Origin: Gadus chalcogrammus
Lineage: Eukaryota > Chordata > Actinopteri > Gadiformes > Gadidae
Assembly (NCBI RefSeq): GCF_026213295.1
Contig: NC_079419.1
Span: forward strand, 22,652,818 to 22,716,817
Direction of reading: 5' to 3'
Length of the DNA stretch: 64,000 nucleotides
The notes under the pieces are model-generated. The model saw nothing but the letters and a program-made list of their open reading frames with translations. It made no database searches and had not been told where the DNA came from. Position numbers and translations under genes: made by a program. How positions within the stretch are numbered: position 1 is the first letter of the stretch; the number at the start of each line of letters is the position of its first letter. Positions 11,150 to 22,457 of the stretch are shown here, in pieces.

Positions 11150-11960
11150 GCGACTTGATTGTCCAGTAGGTCTCGCATTATACAATTGTGCTATCTACTG
11201 GATCCATTTGGAACGGCAGAACCACCTTTTGGCGGTCTTTGAACATTGACCTAGTTGGCCGCTGACCTTTCAAAGCGCAACCGGTGAGACACCAGCTGTA
11301 TGCTAGTACGTGACGTTACCAGAGCGCGGGAGGCAAACTATACGACACCAAGCAGAGAAGCGAGAGAGGTGGAGGAAGAATATATATCTTGTTTCCCTTA
11401 ACTTTATAACACAACATTAGCGGGATCTCGGGAGGAAAAACTAATGCTTAGCGAAATGCTAACCTTAGCTTAGCTGTTTGCTTACGTTCGCTGTACAGCG
11501 CCACGCCCATCAACTGTGACTGGCTTGCCGCAGAGCGTGAGCGTCTTCGGAATACCCGGTCAATATAATGGATATAATATGGACACATAAGACAATCACA
11601 ATTCGGTATTTGTTATGGATTTATTGTACAAATTCCCTGAAAAGATGCACGTTCCAGGATGAATTGAAAAGCTCCCGTAAGGGCTGAGATGGCAGAAAGG
11701 ACAGCTGATTTGAACAGCTGTTCGCTTCCACGGGGAAAAAGTAAGGAACTCCAACTTACTTAGGCCTACTAATTAACGTTCAAACGCTATTAAATCTTCA
11801 ACAAAATATGCAGATACTGTCAAAATCGGTTCCAGGGAGTATAGGGATTATTATTATTATTATTATTTATTTTTTCTGGAACGAGTATTCGAATACTCGC
11901 TCGGAAAAACCGACGAGTATTCGAAGCCTGAAAAATGGCATTCGGGCCAGCCCTAGTAAC
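11150..11960. other. DNA-transposon-like non-coding stretch
   Basis: The right edge near 11885-11957 contains repeated GAGTATTCGAATACTCG palindromes and ends with AGGGCTGGCCCGAATGCC (reverse strand), a terminus style common in hAT MITEs. A GT-rich donor-like GGGGAAAAAGTAAGG at 11737 could be a relic of an exon. No protein homology is visible. Confidence 0.35.
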
Positions 11961-12094
11961 CATTGATGTAACCTTTTTTTAGTTTTGTCAATAATAGGGT
12001 TGAAGTTTAAACCACATCTGGAATCTCCATCTTTGGTAATAGTCCTAGATAGGTTATAGAGTCCTTTACAGGAATATTACATATAGACGGTAGA

Positions 12095-12234
12095 TCGTGT
12101 TGGGAGTCAACACGGTGGTGTTGTTGAAAGGCAACATGGCTTTTAGTTGAAAGGCAACTGTTGAGATTTTGTCCCCTTTGATCTTTCGTTTAACTTCAAT
12201 TAGTATTATGTTAGTATTGTTGTAGTATTGTATT
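12095..12234. repeat. 140-bp repeat, copy A
   Basis: About 95% identical to 16128-16262 in the same orientation; both contain AACACGGTGGTGTTG, AAAGGCAACATGGCTTTT and GTATTATGTTAGTATTGTTG. The second copy also forms a hairpin CCACCGTGTT...AACACGGTGG at its edge. Dispersed TE fragment of unknown family. Confidence 0.8.
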
Positions 12235-13665
12235 TAAGACAGTTTATTTTTGAAGCTGTTGATTTTCCTAATTTTATTTTTGTTTTGATTGTTGAAACAT
12301 AAATCATTGAATGTTCTTTTGTTTGGCCCAAAAGAGCAAGCAATTCACATTTTTTAAGGTTGAAATTTAGCCCAGAAGCAATGGAGAAAGTTTTAATCAA
12401 ATCAATGGTTACAGGTATCTGAGAGGCATCCCTTAAAATAAGTGTTGTATCATCAGCCAGCTGACTGATGATGACCTCAACATCAGCCATTGAGATACCT
12501 TTAAGTGGACTAAGCTTTATGGATTCAGTGAGTAGTTGATTTAAAAATAATCTAGGGGAAGTAACAGCATGTAATTTAATTGAACAGTTTCCATTTTTGT
12601 ACATAGTTTTGATTGCATTGTTAAAGTATGAACCAAATCCAAATTTCTCTGAGGCATGGAAGATACATTTATGCTCAATTGTATCGAAAGCCTTCTGAAA
12701 ATCTAAGAAAATAATAAAACTTTCATCTAAACATAAATCTGAATAGTAATTTAAGTCAAGAACTAGACATTATTAGGTTTTGGGATAAGAGTTATGAGGC
12801 CTTGAGTTAAAGTGGGTGGGAGGGTTTCATTATCTATACATTCTAAAAAGAGCCCAAGGAGGAAGGGAGCAAGTTGGTCAGAGAGCTATTAGATTTAGAA
12901 TTAAATATCTCTCTCTCTAGAGCTATTTAATTTCCAATATGAACCCATTCTCTGCGAAATATTGTGGTTTATTGTTCAGTGAAATATTTATTGAGATAGC
13001 TTTGTGATCAGTTAGGGGTGTTGTAAGAATATTGACCTTAATGTCATTATTGTCTAAACAGTTGGAAAAATCAGCCAGAAATCTATTTGTGATAAACTAG
13101 TACAAGCCTTATTACCCAAGTATATGAACTCATAACAGGATTCTTTTCTCTCCATATATCTTTCAAGTTGAATTTCAGCATAAAGTGCGTCAAGTTAAAG
13201 GCCATAGAATTGTTAGTTCGAGGAGGATATCGATCTAATAAACTATCTAATGCTATGTTAAAGTTGTCTCCCATTAATATTAATAAATTTGGATATTTCG
13301 ACAACTAATGTAAAATGTGGATTTCCAAATCATCAAATAAAATGCCATTCTCTTGTTTTGAATCATACCCATAATTATTGAAGAGTAAAATGATGGTATC
13401 ATTCATGTCAACAATCAAAATAAAGTAATGACCATTTGGGTCACCCTTAGAATGTAAAATATTTCCACCGAAACAGTTCTTTAAAGTAGCAGCACCAGCT
13501 GCTCTTTCTGTACCATTCGAGAACCAAATGTCATTAGCCCATTGTGCTTTCCATAAAAATGCATCATCTATAACTGAAAAAAGAAACGTCTGTTTTTTGC
13601 TGCTTTGCAAATAAGAATAAAGCCTTTCATTAAACATTCTGTCTCAACCCCCTGGCATTAAGAGA
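12235..13665 (-). pseudogene. L1-like ORF2 relic (endonuclease and RT)
   Basis: Read on the minus strand: the start SLNARGLRQ (near 13660) and an endonuclease-like part with GDPNGHYFILIVDMNDT (13305-13637) and LLILMGDNFNIALD (13083-13304). After a deletion comes RT with FLDFQKAFDTIEHKCIF (near 12700) and the catalytic ISQLADDTTLILRDAS (12430-12480). Frameshifts and deletions are numerous. The LADD form and the SGLNFNLKKCELLAL block are typical of fish L1/Tx1-group elements. Confidence 0.85.
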
Positions 13666-13914
13666 AAAAACAGAAAAAGACAGTATAACAATGAAAGGTG
13701 CTATGAAATTACAGCGAACAATTTCTATCCCTTAATAATAGACAATATATTCTAAGTAACCGTGTTAAACAATCTCCCGAACCTTTTAACAGTAAGAAAG
13801 AGAAAAAATAAGCTTTACCCACAAAAAGGTAATAAATGGTCAGCACTTAGGTGAAAACAGGAGGAGTGGTGTAGTTAGTTCAAGGTATGCATCATCTTAG
13901 GAGAATGTGTCCAT

Positions 13915-14385
13915 TTGAGACCGGCCGAACGTGTTTATATTGGGGGCAAAGATGGAAGTACCTCCTTTCCATCGATTATCACACGAACGCCTGCAAAGTG
14001 TGCTTTTTTCCCTTCCTTCTTCGCAGCTTCTATTATGGGCCACAGTTGTCTCGTAAAGTTTTGTCCGCAGAAGTCAGATCCTCGGCAAACCTCAACTTAT
14101 TCTTTGTAAGGTATTCGCAGGTCTCCGCCTTCTTCCACAGGAGGTCCCGCGTGGATCTGTTTGTGAAGCGGATGATGGTCGTCCTGGATCTTCTCATATT
14201 TTCCTGGTACCTGCCAAGTCGGTGAACGATGTCGATGTCCTCTCTGATCTTTGCATGGGTGTCAGGCACCATGGAGCAGCAGATGTTGATGACTTTGGCC
14301 TTAATGTCCTCCTGTTTCTCCTCCGGGACGCCATGGAGCCTGAGGTTCCATCTCCGTTGGTATCTTTCAGCGTCATTGAGTTCTA
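13915..14385 (-). pseudogene. L1-like ORF1 relic
   Basis: The minus strand encodes an ORF1p nucleic-acid-binding core: ERYQRRWNLRLHGVPEEK, then IREDIDIVHRLGR, then RTTIIRFTNRSTRDLLWKKA. It is frame-broken near 14035 and continues as AAKKEGKKAHFAGVRVIIDG. It lies directly upstream of the ORF2 relic at 12235-13665 in the same orientation, so both come from one element. The coiled-coil N-terminus is absent. Confidence 0.8.
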
Positions 14386-14389
14386 ACTT

Positions 14390-14755
14390 TGATTTCTAAC
14401 TCTTGACAGTTTCTGCTATTTTATTTATAAAGGGCTGTACAGTGCGAAAGTTTTGATCGCATTTGCTATTAAAATATATAACGTGCGAAGATAAATACAA
14501 GTCCACTCGCACCGGTGCGAAAGGGTGAGAAGGACCCGTGCGGAAAGAAAATACGTCTTTCTGTACGACTTTCAATGGCACTGCTAAGCGCGAGTGTGTG
14601 GGAGCATGATGGGAGCGATGCATGTAGGGAAATGTATTTTGAATTATAGGCTCGCCAGTTCCGCTGAACAACTAAAAAACTACATTTCCCGAACATTCAC
14701 ACGTTGAGGAAGAGGCTTTGTAACGGTCGCGGGAAATTCACTTTTTAAGCAAAAC
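14390..14755. other. Unassigned sequence before the hAT relic
   Basis: No ORF with recognisable homology. Contains ACTACATTTCCCGAACATTC-type sequence often found at hAT transposon promoters, consistent with the relic that follows. Confidence 0.3.
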
Positions 14756-14761
14756 AGAAAA

Positions 14762-15049
14762 ATGAAATGGTATTTCTCTGTATTCGGAAGTTCTTCTTCA
14801 TCAAATAAAGATGGAAACTTGGAAAAAAATCCACGTATGGAAGAGATTGACTCGGCGACCACAAGCACTGATCCGGCACCTTCGGACGAAGCCGACTCCA
14901 CCCATGACTCCGTCTCGGCCAATGGGAAAACGTACAGGTTTAACCCCCAGTAGTTAAAAACATTCAATTGGCTGGTCTACGACCAATCCAAGAAGTCTAT
15001 GTTTTGTAAATATTGCCTCAAGGCAGGGGAAAGGACATCAGAGGTTGAT
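14762..15049 (+). pseudogene. hAT-type (ZNF862/C17orf113-like) N-terminal relic
   Basis: The ORF from 14762 encodes a short acidic N-terminus, then TYRFNPQ, a TAG at 14951-14953, then in the same frame LKTFNWLVYDQSKKSMFCKY CLKAGE. The CKYC pair and the W-rich segment match the TTF-type zinc finger of hAT-derived proteins. The stop codon sits where this family normally has tryptophan (TGG to TAG is a single change). The rest is cut off by the Harbinger-type insertion at 15056. Confidence 0.65.
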
Positions 15050-15055
15050 AAATAA

Positions 15056-15531
15056 CGCCTTGTTTCCACATACGTACATTCTCGTATGCGATCCAACCGT
15101 CTCCGACCGAAAGTCCATTCATTCCTATGTGATTCTCCGTAATGTCAGTTTTTCCTCCGAGACTCCTCCCCTCCGTAAAATTTCTGTCCGGTATGTCCGT
15201 AATATACGTTAAAAAAATGTAACTTTCACCGTCGATTTACGGAGATAACGTATGAACGTTTTTATGTTTTTCACAAAACATGCAAGTACCTGGAAGGCCA
15301 AACTCCTCGCCGATCTCTTTCCAAACCTGGTTGGTTTTGTTTTTATCTCTGTATATGTCGATCCTCATGTTCCAAAGTACCGGTCTCCTAAAAATGGCCA
15401 TTATCATTCGTTCCCCCATCTTTTTGGCTGTCCCTAAATAAATTCATGTCCGTACGTAAAACACTAGCGACCCCTTCCGTAAATTTACGGAAGCATGCAT
15501 ACGAAAAACATACGTATGTGGAAACGAAGCG
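15056..15531. mobile_element. PIF/Harbinger-type element with a MADF relic
   Basis: Terminal inverted repeats of about 20 bp share GTTTCCACATACGTA; the element is flanked by TAA on both sides (15053-15055 and 15532-15534), the 3-bp TSD expected for PIF/Harbinger. It is 476 bp and non-autonomous. Confidence 0.8.
15237..15419 (-). pseudogene. MADF-domain exon relic
   Basis: The minus strand reads FRRPVLWNMRIDIYRDKNKT, then QVWKEIGEEFGLP, the first helices of a MADF (Myb-like) DNA-binding domain. This is the accessory protein type carried by PIF/Harbinger elements, and it lies inside such an element. The reading frame runs into a GTACTTG donor-like site after GLP. Only the first exon is left. 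Confidence 0.65.
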
Positions 15532-15539
15532 TAAGTGTT

Positions 15540-16125
15540 TGTTAAATTTGTAATAATTACTTAATTTTGTTGAATGTGTTCACCACTTCTGGCTGCTGAT
15601 ATCTTAAAAGAGGCTCTCATAGTCACTTTACTATTTAATGTCATTGTCAATTTACTGTTGTTAAATTTGTTCATATTGTGTTACTTTTGTATATACACGT
15701 CCTATTCTGTTAATATAGTTATATCAGAATAATTGTTATTTTTTGACTATAGTATGTGTTCTACCAAAATTATTTTTGTCCTACTGAATTTTTTTGCTTG
15801 CTAGCACCAGTGCTACCATTTTAAAAAGTAAGCGTACAGCCACAAGTGCAAGGGCTTCGGCTTTGACACCATGACAAACTACTACTTTGACTATAGTAGG
15901 CCTATGTGTGCTATCAAAAGTATTTTTGTGCTACTGAATTTTTTTGCTTGCTAGCACCAGTGCTAACTAACATTTTAAAAAGTAAGCGTACAGCCTCTTC
16001 ATTTCGTGTTTAAGTATTTGAGTTATGGCTGCCCTCTGATTTCAATTGGACATTGATGGCGTGACTTGGACTAATGATGGGTTTACTATCATTGAGACAG
16101 GATGCAAGGGGGATTTTGACCCACC
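15540..16125. repeat. Tandemly duplicated segment, about 100 bp x2
   Basis: 15744-15842 and 15891-15993 are near-identical direct copies sharing CTACTGAATTTTTTTGCTTG, GCTAGCACCAGTGC and AAAAAGTAAGCGTACAGCC. The rest of the stretch is AT-rich and non-coding. Confidence 0.75.
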
Positions 16126-16127
16126 GT

Positions 16128-16262
16128 GTTGGGAGTTAACACGGTGGTGTTGTTGAAAGGCAACATGGCTTTTCGTTGAAAGGCAACTGTTGAGATTTTG
16201 TCCCCTTTGATCATTCGTTTAACTTAAATTAGTATTATGTTAGTATTGTTGTGGTATTGTAT
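16128..16262. repeat. 140-bp repeat, copy B
   Basis: Direct copy of 12095-12234. The left edge CCACCGTGTTGGGAGTTAAC can pair with the following AACACGGTGG to form a hairpin. Confidence 0.8.
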
Positions 16263-16510
16263 TCACCTGCTGCTTCCGCTCTCTCTGACGCCATTTCTGA
16301 AAAAATCCAACGCTCAATGAATCTTGGGATACGTTGGGCCGTGAGGGATCCTTCAAATCCGGGAAAAGAAGTTTGCGTTTTGTCGGCCGCATTTGAAGGA
16401 GCCTTCGAAATGGGACAGCCCTTGACGCGTCGCAGTGACGCAATCACCCTTCGAATGCACCCTTCGAAGGATGCGTTTTGTCCATGGATGCGTCCCCTGA
16501 ATTGAGACAC

Positions 16511-17713
16511 GGGCTGTTTCCCAAAGTGAAGGCTGCAGCCTTGCTAGGACGCGTCCTTGCTAGTCGCGTCCTATGGAGATGAGACTAGAGTGCTAGCTCG
16601 AGTGCTTCCTAGCGTTTGTAACGTCGGACTTTGGGAACGACTTGGTAGTGTGGAAGCGCTTCCGCTTTTTAATACTGCGTGTCCGCTTGTAAACACGTGT
16701 GTGCTTATGAATAAAACATGGCAGCAATCAAGCTGATCGATATTTATTTGACTTTTGTCTGTTATTAATGCGGTCATGTCTCCTTTGCATGGAGCCTCTT
16801 TGGGGAAGTCACAAAAGCTTTGTTATGGTTGATCGAATTGTCTTTATTAAAAGGAAAATCCATTCAATTTTTATAAAACTAAGTGAAATTGTCTGAGAAC
16901 TTAATTCATGCATCACATTTACAGTACGGTTGATTACTATTATGCAGGGGGGAAAAGACAAAGAAAGAGATGACTGATCTGATTCATTCATTCATATATG
17001 CCTACAATCTACCAGTGCTTTGAACACATAAGTATATCATATAAAATACAATTATATACGTTCATTAAAAATTACAAACATTGCAAATGATCGGTTGTGC
17101 ATGAATTTTACAACATTGGATAGTGGAACTATCCCTTCCACCGGTAAACAAATGTTTGTGCGCCACCCTAAGGCACACAAAAGCCTCCGTTTGCTGGGCT
17201 GACCCTAAAAAAAACGATTAAACACAAACATAAATAGGTATACATAAATAATGTAATCTTGTGAGCGAGTAAATTTACATTGGTGACAGTGGTGTTTAAC
17301 ACCAGCTACGTCCATGCAAAATATAGCAACGTATCATTAAGTTGCAAAAACGTTTGAAAAGTGGCACAGGTCTTTAGGCTTGATTATTTGCATTAACATG
17401 ATGAATCTATAAAAAGCAATACGGCAAAAATATTTCTGAAAACTAATATAACTTCACTTCATTTGAACGTGTACTGCTCTGCCATTTTCAAGAACCCGCC
17501 CAGTGAACGCAGAGGATTGTGGGTAGTTTTGGCTCGTCTAGGATGCAGCGATGCATTCTTGAAAAATCTCGGAATTCTCAAAAACAAAGGACGCAAAAAT
17601 GGCGCGGCTTTCTAGTGTCCTCAACATTGGAACAGTGCTTGTCGGCGTTCTATGACGTAGCGTCCTTAAAAGGGCGGCCGTTGAGCATGCTTCCTTGACA
17701 TTGGGAAACAGCC
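16511..17713. mobile_element. DNA transposon with GGCTGTTTCCCAA termini
   Basis: The left end GGGCTGTTTCCCAAAGT and the right end CATTGGGAAACAGCC are inverted repeats. The subterminal parts contain several GACGCGTCC/AAGGACGC motifs. There is no transposase ORF in the 1.2-kb interior, so the element is non-autonomous. The adjacent 16270-16505 carries similar CCTTCGAA-rich DNA, possibly a second related MITE. Confidence 0.6.
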
Positions 17714-18309
17714 ACAGCAGGTAGCCATGGTAGTCACGTGATTGCAAAGTATGAATTGAGCTACTTTTAGTCACGCACCAGGGGCCTCATGTACTAAGAC
17801 TTGCGTGGATTTCATACTGAAACTTGGCGTACGCCAAAACCCAGAAACTGTCTTACGCACAAATAAATTCAGATGTATCAAAGTGTGCGAACGCATGGAT
17901 CCAAGCACGTTTCTTTTGTACATCTCAATCAATGTGGAATTGAGCTCACATGCCGAGGTGCCAAACTCCTCCCTGTCCACGCCCTCATTTAAATATGCAA
18001 TTTTATTTAAATAGGCCTCTGGACCTGAGATTCACCTCTTAATCCGATCACCTGGCACCATGAACAGAGGCAAAAAACGAAACTTCACGGAGTCCGAGCT
18101 CGAGATTTTGCTCCACGAGGTAGAAATGCGCAAGCATATGCTATTTGGTTTTGCAAGGGATAAATGCAAAACAAGGGGGGGAGGGCGATTGTTGACGGGG
18201 GGGGGGGGTGTATGTCTTCAAACTTCGTCTGGGCAATAAGGAAAAAATCAATGATAAATTTTTTTTTTTATCATGGCCATAGTCTCGTCAATGTGTGGGA
18301 AGCACTGAA

Positions 18310-18598
18310 CAGTGTTTTTCTAAAAACAAAGTTGATTTAATGTAAACTAATTTCATGTACAGGAGCATAAAGCACCAATACATATTGAGATAGCTGGTGG
18401 TGAGCTTGGATGGTTATGATATTATGGCTAATAATAATAATAATAAAAAAATAATAAAAAAAAAAGCCATGGGATTCGCAATACATGTGTTTTTTTTTTT
18501 TTTTTCTCTTTTTCATTTTTTTGGCCGGTTGTTGGCCTGACGGGGGCGCTCGTTGGCCTGGCGGGCCGCCAGGCCTGAACAATGGTAGGGGAAACACT
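18310..18598. mobile_element. MITE inside the Myb-like gene
   Basis: Ends CAGTGTTTTTC and GGGGAAACACTG are inverted. It contains an A-rich tract at about 18430-18470 and a T-rich tract at about 18485-18535. It separates the two halves of the Myb-like domain. Confidence 0.5.
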
Positions 18599-18959
18599 GG
18601 ACCTCAAGGTGGAGGTGAAGCGGAGGGTTTCTGCCCACCGCCGAAGCGTGACCGCAACAGGTGGAGGGACGGGAGTGGGGGAACTCTCCCCCTTCGATTT
18701 GAGAGTGGCCGCTTTGATCGGTGACACAGCTCTCACCGGAGTGGTGGGAGCCCATGAAGGGGACACCGATCATCCCCAAGGTAAATATGCTGAAGTCATA
18801 AATGCTGTAATTATACTGGTCATACAATTGGCTGCTTACAATACACATAAGTCGGGCGTAAAGATGCCAGGATATTAAAGACTTTGACTCGTGTTTATTA
18901 ACTTAATTTTTTTATTTTTGAATAGACAAGCAAGGAGAGGGCACGGATTGCTCCGTCTG

Positions 18960-19055
18960 CCTCGGTGTCTCCTCCGTCGGCCCCGGCGTCTCCTCCGTCG
19001 GCCCCGGCGTCTCCAGCCCCGGCGTCTCCTCCGTCGGCCCCGGCGTCTCCAGCGT
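18960..19055 (+). repeat. 21-bp coding minisatellite
   Basis: Three to four copies of TCTCCTCCGTCGGCCCCGGC lie within exon 2 of the Myb-like gene. In the gene frame they give a V-S-S-V-G-P-G type repeat. Confidence 0.8.
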
Positions 19056-19289
19056 CACCGCTGACTCCGGTTTCTCCACCGGCTCCGCTGCAAGCGGCGC
19101 CTCGAATTCATCTGCTGACCACCCGACCGGCCGTGTCCTCACCCGAGCTGTGCTGGAGTCACAGGCAGAAATCGTCAGAGCCATCGGTGTTATTAATGAT
19201 CGCCTTGATCGGCTTATTAATGTACTCAGTGACATAAGCGCGTCGATAAATACACTTGTGTCACTTGTGTAAATTCTGTCCTTGCCTCT

Positions 19290-20486
19290 TTACATGCTTG
19301 AAATCACATTCTGCCGGGCCCGTATGGCTCCTCGGGGTGGGTTGCAGTTGACGGGTCCCGCATCCGGTTCCTCCAGTGGGGGGTCGTGCTGCTCTGGCAG
19401 TGGTATGCCATGGCGGTGTGCCACATTGTGGAGGACGCCACAGGCCATCACAATGTGGCACACCTTCTCAGGTCTGTACAGTAGCATCCCCCCCGACCTG
19501 TCAAGGCATCGCCACCGTCCCTTCAGCAGGCCGATTGCCCTCTCCACAATTATTCTCGTCCGGGAATGGAGGTCATTATACCTCCTCTCTTGGTCGGTGT
19601 TGGGGTTTGTAAGAGGGGTCATCAGCCACGTTCTTAGGGGGTAGCCACGGTCCCCTGGGGTCAGATGAAGGCAGAATACAATACACAACGTAACCACACA
19701 ATGAATGAATGCAGAAGTGCACCGCGGGCGACATTTCTAACTTTACGCCCGCTTTTACTGACGTGAATACTGAACACGTCAGAGAAACATGATATTTGGA
19801 TGTGCACAAGCCCCAGATGTGCATTACGCTGGTTTATACATACGGGACAATTACACAAATAAAGCATTTACTCACCCAGAAGCCACCCATCGCGCACAGT
19901 GCCAGCCTCCAGCCTGTTCCCAACCATGCTGTTGGTCAGAATGAATGAATCGTGCGTTGAACAAGGCCACCTTGCCACGATGTTAAGAAGCTGCATTTGC
20001 GCATCACATATGACTTGGACATTGATAGAATGAAAGTGTTTCCTGTTGACGTAAACAAATTCATCCTGTGATGGCGCTTTTATGGCAATATGTGTGCAGT
20101 CAACAGCTCCGATTACATTAGGAAAACCGGCTGATTCCGTCCCACACAGCTGGCATGGCTCGGCTCAGGGTGGACTGGCACACTCCTGACCGATCGGCCA
20201 GCTCCTGCTGGAAGGCCCCTGTTGCCAGGAACCCTAGCGTGGTCAGCACCTGTGTGGGCACGGACAACCCCTGGCTCCTGGCTGTGTGGCGCTCTAGGGC
20301 CGGCCGCAGCTCTGCGCACAGCTCCAGTAATACTGGCCTGGAGAAACGAAATCGGCTCATGAGCCAATCATCATCATTTGCGAGTAAGTCCTCGCGTTCC
20401 CTAAATATACGTTCCCTTCGGATTTGACCATTTGCGATGTCGACTAACAACGCCAACGCAGCCATTTTTAAAACAATTTTCTTCAT
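19290..20486 (-). pseudogene. HARBI1-type Harbinger transposase
   Basis: Minus strand, two exons. The N-terminal part starts MKKIVLKMAALALLVDIANG and contains NDDDWLMSRFRFSRPVLLEL and the helix-turn-helix region TTLGFLATGAFQQELADRSG. A deletion with frameshift near 20120 follows MPAVWDGIS. The catalytic core then reads FPNVIGAVDCTHIAIKAP (first Asp), NRKHFHSINVQVICDA and PCSTHDSFILTNS (second Asp), and ends at a GTGAGT donor (about 19873). After a 215-bp intron the acceptor at 19658 continues [15 protein letters not shown] and [15 protein letters not shown] (Glu region). Nearly complete, but the frameshift removes about 20 codons. Confidence 0.85.
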
Positions 20487-21304
20487 CCATTGCGCATGCT
20501 TTTATAGCCACCCATATAATTGCAAGGTGTGTTAATTGTTCATTAGTGTGTCTCTGATGTGCAAATCACTCTGATGAGTCATTGTTTTCACCTTTTTCCC
20601 AGTTTCCCAGCGTCACCTCTAAGTGTCGCCAAAGGAACAATAGCTGTGGAAACGTGCATACGACTGCTCTGGGGTCACATTTATAACCGTTGCGTACGCA
20701 CAAAACGGGGCTGAAATTTGCGTACGTGACTTTCCACGCCAAGATTGTGATCTATAAAAAACCGACTTGACGGGAGAATGTGCGCAGCCCTAAGCAAACT
20801 CTGACCCATGCGTACGCTTGGTTTGGAGGAAAAGGAGAAAAGGCGACACAGATGGTGTGGTGGTGAACTGAAGTCAGACAGAAGAATTGTAGAGTGAGAA
20901 GAACGATAATGTTTTATCATCGCCCTTCATAAATTTAATTTCGACCCGTATCATGCGTTAAATCTACGTAATCAGAATAATTTAAGTCAACTGCGTTATT
21001 TCTCAGTTATAACTCCAGAAACATCTCCTTAGAATAGAAATAAAAATAAATCTCTATATATAATCCCGTCACTCCATACTGTCCACTGACGGCGCGACTG
21101 CATGGAATAAAGCATCCGTCCAACATGTGTCAATAACATAATATTTTTTTTAATATTATGTGACACTGTAAACACATAATCAAATGTCAATTAAATCCCA
21201 AGTGTGGAAAACCAAGCCACACTCCTCATCACAATCGTTGTCCGTTACTCTTGATGTGTTCTCGGTCAGTCTACCGTAACCCTATAAATACAGAGGTGAG
21301 CGCC

Positions 21305-21420
21305 GTGGTAATGCTGCACCATATGGCACTTCTGGCGGACCATGCAAATGGCAGGATTCGGAGGGAGAGGGTCTTTAGGGACCATAACGATTTATTGGTA
21401 GGCTACATAAAAATATGTAC
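21305..21420 (+). pseudogene. Second Harbinger transposase N-terminal fragment
   Basis: The + strand reads LADHANGRIRRERVFRDHND, homologous to the start of the minus-strand transposase (NGQIRRERIFREREDLL). It ends after about 35 codons. It shows a second related copy in opposite orientation. Confidence 0.7.
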
Positions 21421-22168
21421 CTTTATGTCAGACGAGGCCACTTCTTTTTTAATTCTGGGACTGTGCGCTCCGTGCTACTGACAGAGTTCACTGCTGCAGC
21501 AACATGTTGCCGCTCACTCTGCTTTTGGTTGTTGGCGATCCCATCCGTGACCGCCGAACAAAACTAACAAAAAAAACATTTCACCCACAAGTGTCTCCAC
21601 TTCAACCTCTGAAATTTCGCTTTTTTGCTTTTCTCAGTACTTCTGCCATTGTTTCCGACAAGACATAATACTTGCATCTGAGTCTGTTTTATATGCAGAT
21701 CGCATTCATGAGGTCATTTGCATTGACCATTTATGGTTAAAAAGGGGCGTGTACAGGGCGGAACGTGAAGCTGATTCAGCTGCGCACACTTGTAGGCACT
21801 CTGTGATTTATAAAGCAAAGATTGCGTACGGTGTGCGTACGCAGTGTTTTATAAATCGGAATATTTGTTGGCGCACGCAAAACTTGGCTTTTGGGCGTAG
21901 GTACACTTTTACTAGGCCTAACGATCCCATGCACAGTTTTATAAATGAGACCCCAGATCGCTATTCTCTTGAAGACACACGAGCACACACAGTGCAGGGC
22001 AATACATTTGACGTTTCAGATTCTTCAGTTCAATTCATTTTACATTTTTAGCAATGCTTTGCGCTTTTCATTCAGCGGTCACTTTATTAGTTTCCAACCA
22101 TTTACTTTTTTATTAATGGTGTGCATGATTACATTGTTTACTCCATTTAGACTTTTGAACTTTTGTTC

Positions 22169-22457
22169 TGTTAAGATATGTCCTCAGTTGTATGTGATGT
22201 GGTTTTACATTGATATGTACTGATGTACTGTGTATATGCTTGTGCCACGGGGAGGCGCTATGGCGCTGCATCTGCCTCATTAGTTTATTGTTCCGGCTGA
22301 GATGTCGTTGTAGAGCGCGGCAAAATAGCAGTGTGACCGTGAGAATGATGTGTCCGCTGCAGTCACTAAATAAATATGCCGAAGGCTAAAGAAGACTCAA
22401 CATATTTTCTTCCGAATGCAACGTTAGCTGCAACAGTACAGTAACACAAACTCAACA
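22169..22457 (+). repeat. Putative copia-type 5' LTR
   Basis: Begins TGTTAAGATATG and ends CTCAACA directly before the primer-binding site; contains AATAAATA at about 22368. The right edge is supported by the primer site; the left edge rests only on the TG dinucleotide. No 3' LTR was found in the window. Confidence 0.6.

Larger units (their letters stand above)
18060..19272 (+). pseudogene. Harbinger Myb/SANT-like accessory gene
   Basis: The ATG at 18060 starts MNRGKKRNFTESELEILLHE, the first helix of the Myb/SANT-like DNA-binding domain. The frame is then lost in G-rich DNA, and a MITE (about 18310-18598, CAGTGTTT...AAACACTG ends) interrupts the domain. The frame resumes at 18599 with LKVEVKRRVSAHRRSVTATG and runs to a GTAAAT donor at 18781. 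The second exon starts at 18926 in matching phase, encodes serine/glycine/proline repeats from a 21-bp minisatellite (18965-19050), then a hydrophobic helix (VINDRLDRLINVLSDI) and stops at 19270-19272. In these elements the Myb-like protein helps recruit transposase to the ends. Confidence 0.75.
17781..21954. mobile_element. PIF/Harbinger element(s)
   Basis: The left end is GGGGCCTCATGTACTAA and the right end, read inward, is GGGGTCTCATTTATAAA. The interior holds convergent genes typical of the superfamily: a Myb-like gene on + (18060-19272) and a HARBI1-type transposase on - (19290-20486). A second transposase start in + orientation at 21305-21400 shows that 20900-21954 is from another, related copy, so the unit is composite. 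GCGTACG palindromes cluster near the ends (17827, 20690, 20720, 20808, 21823-21840). Confidence 0.75.

Noticed and set aside
18428..18848. Several overlapping 100-codon ORFs
   Set aside because: They cross poly-T and GC-rich MITE sequence and share no family motifs; they are shadows of the Myb-like gene and the MITE.
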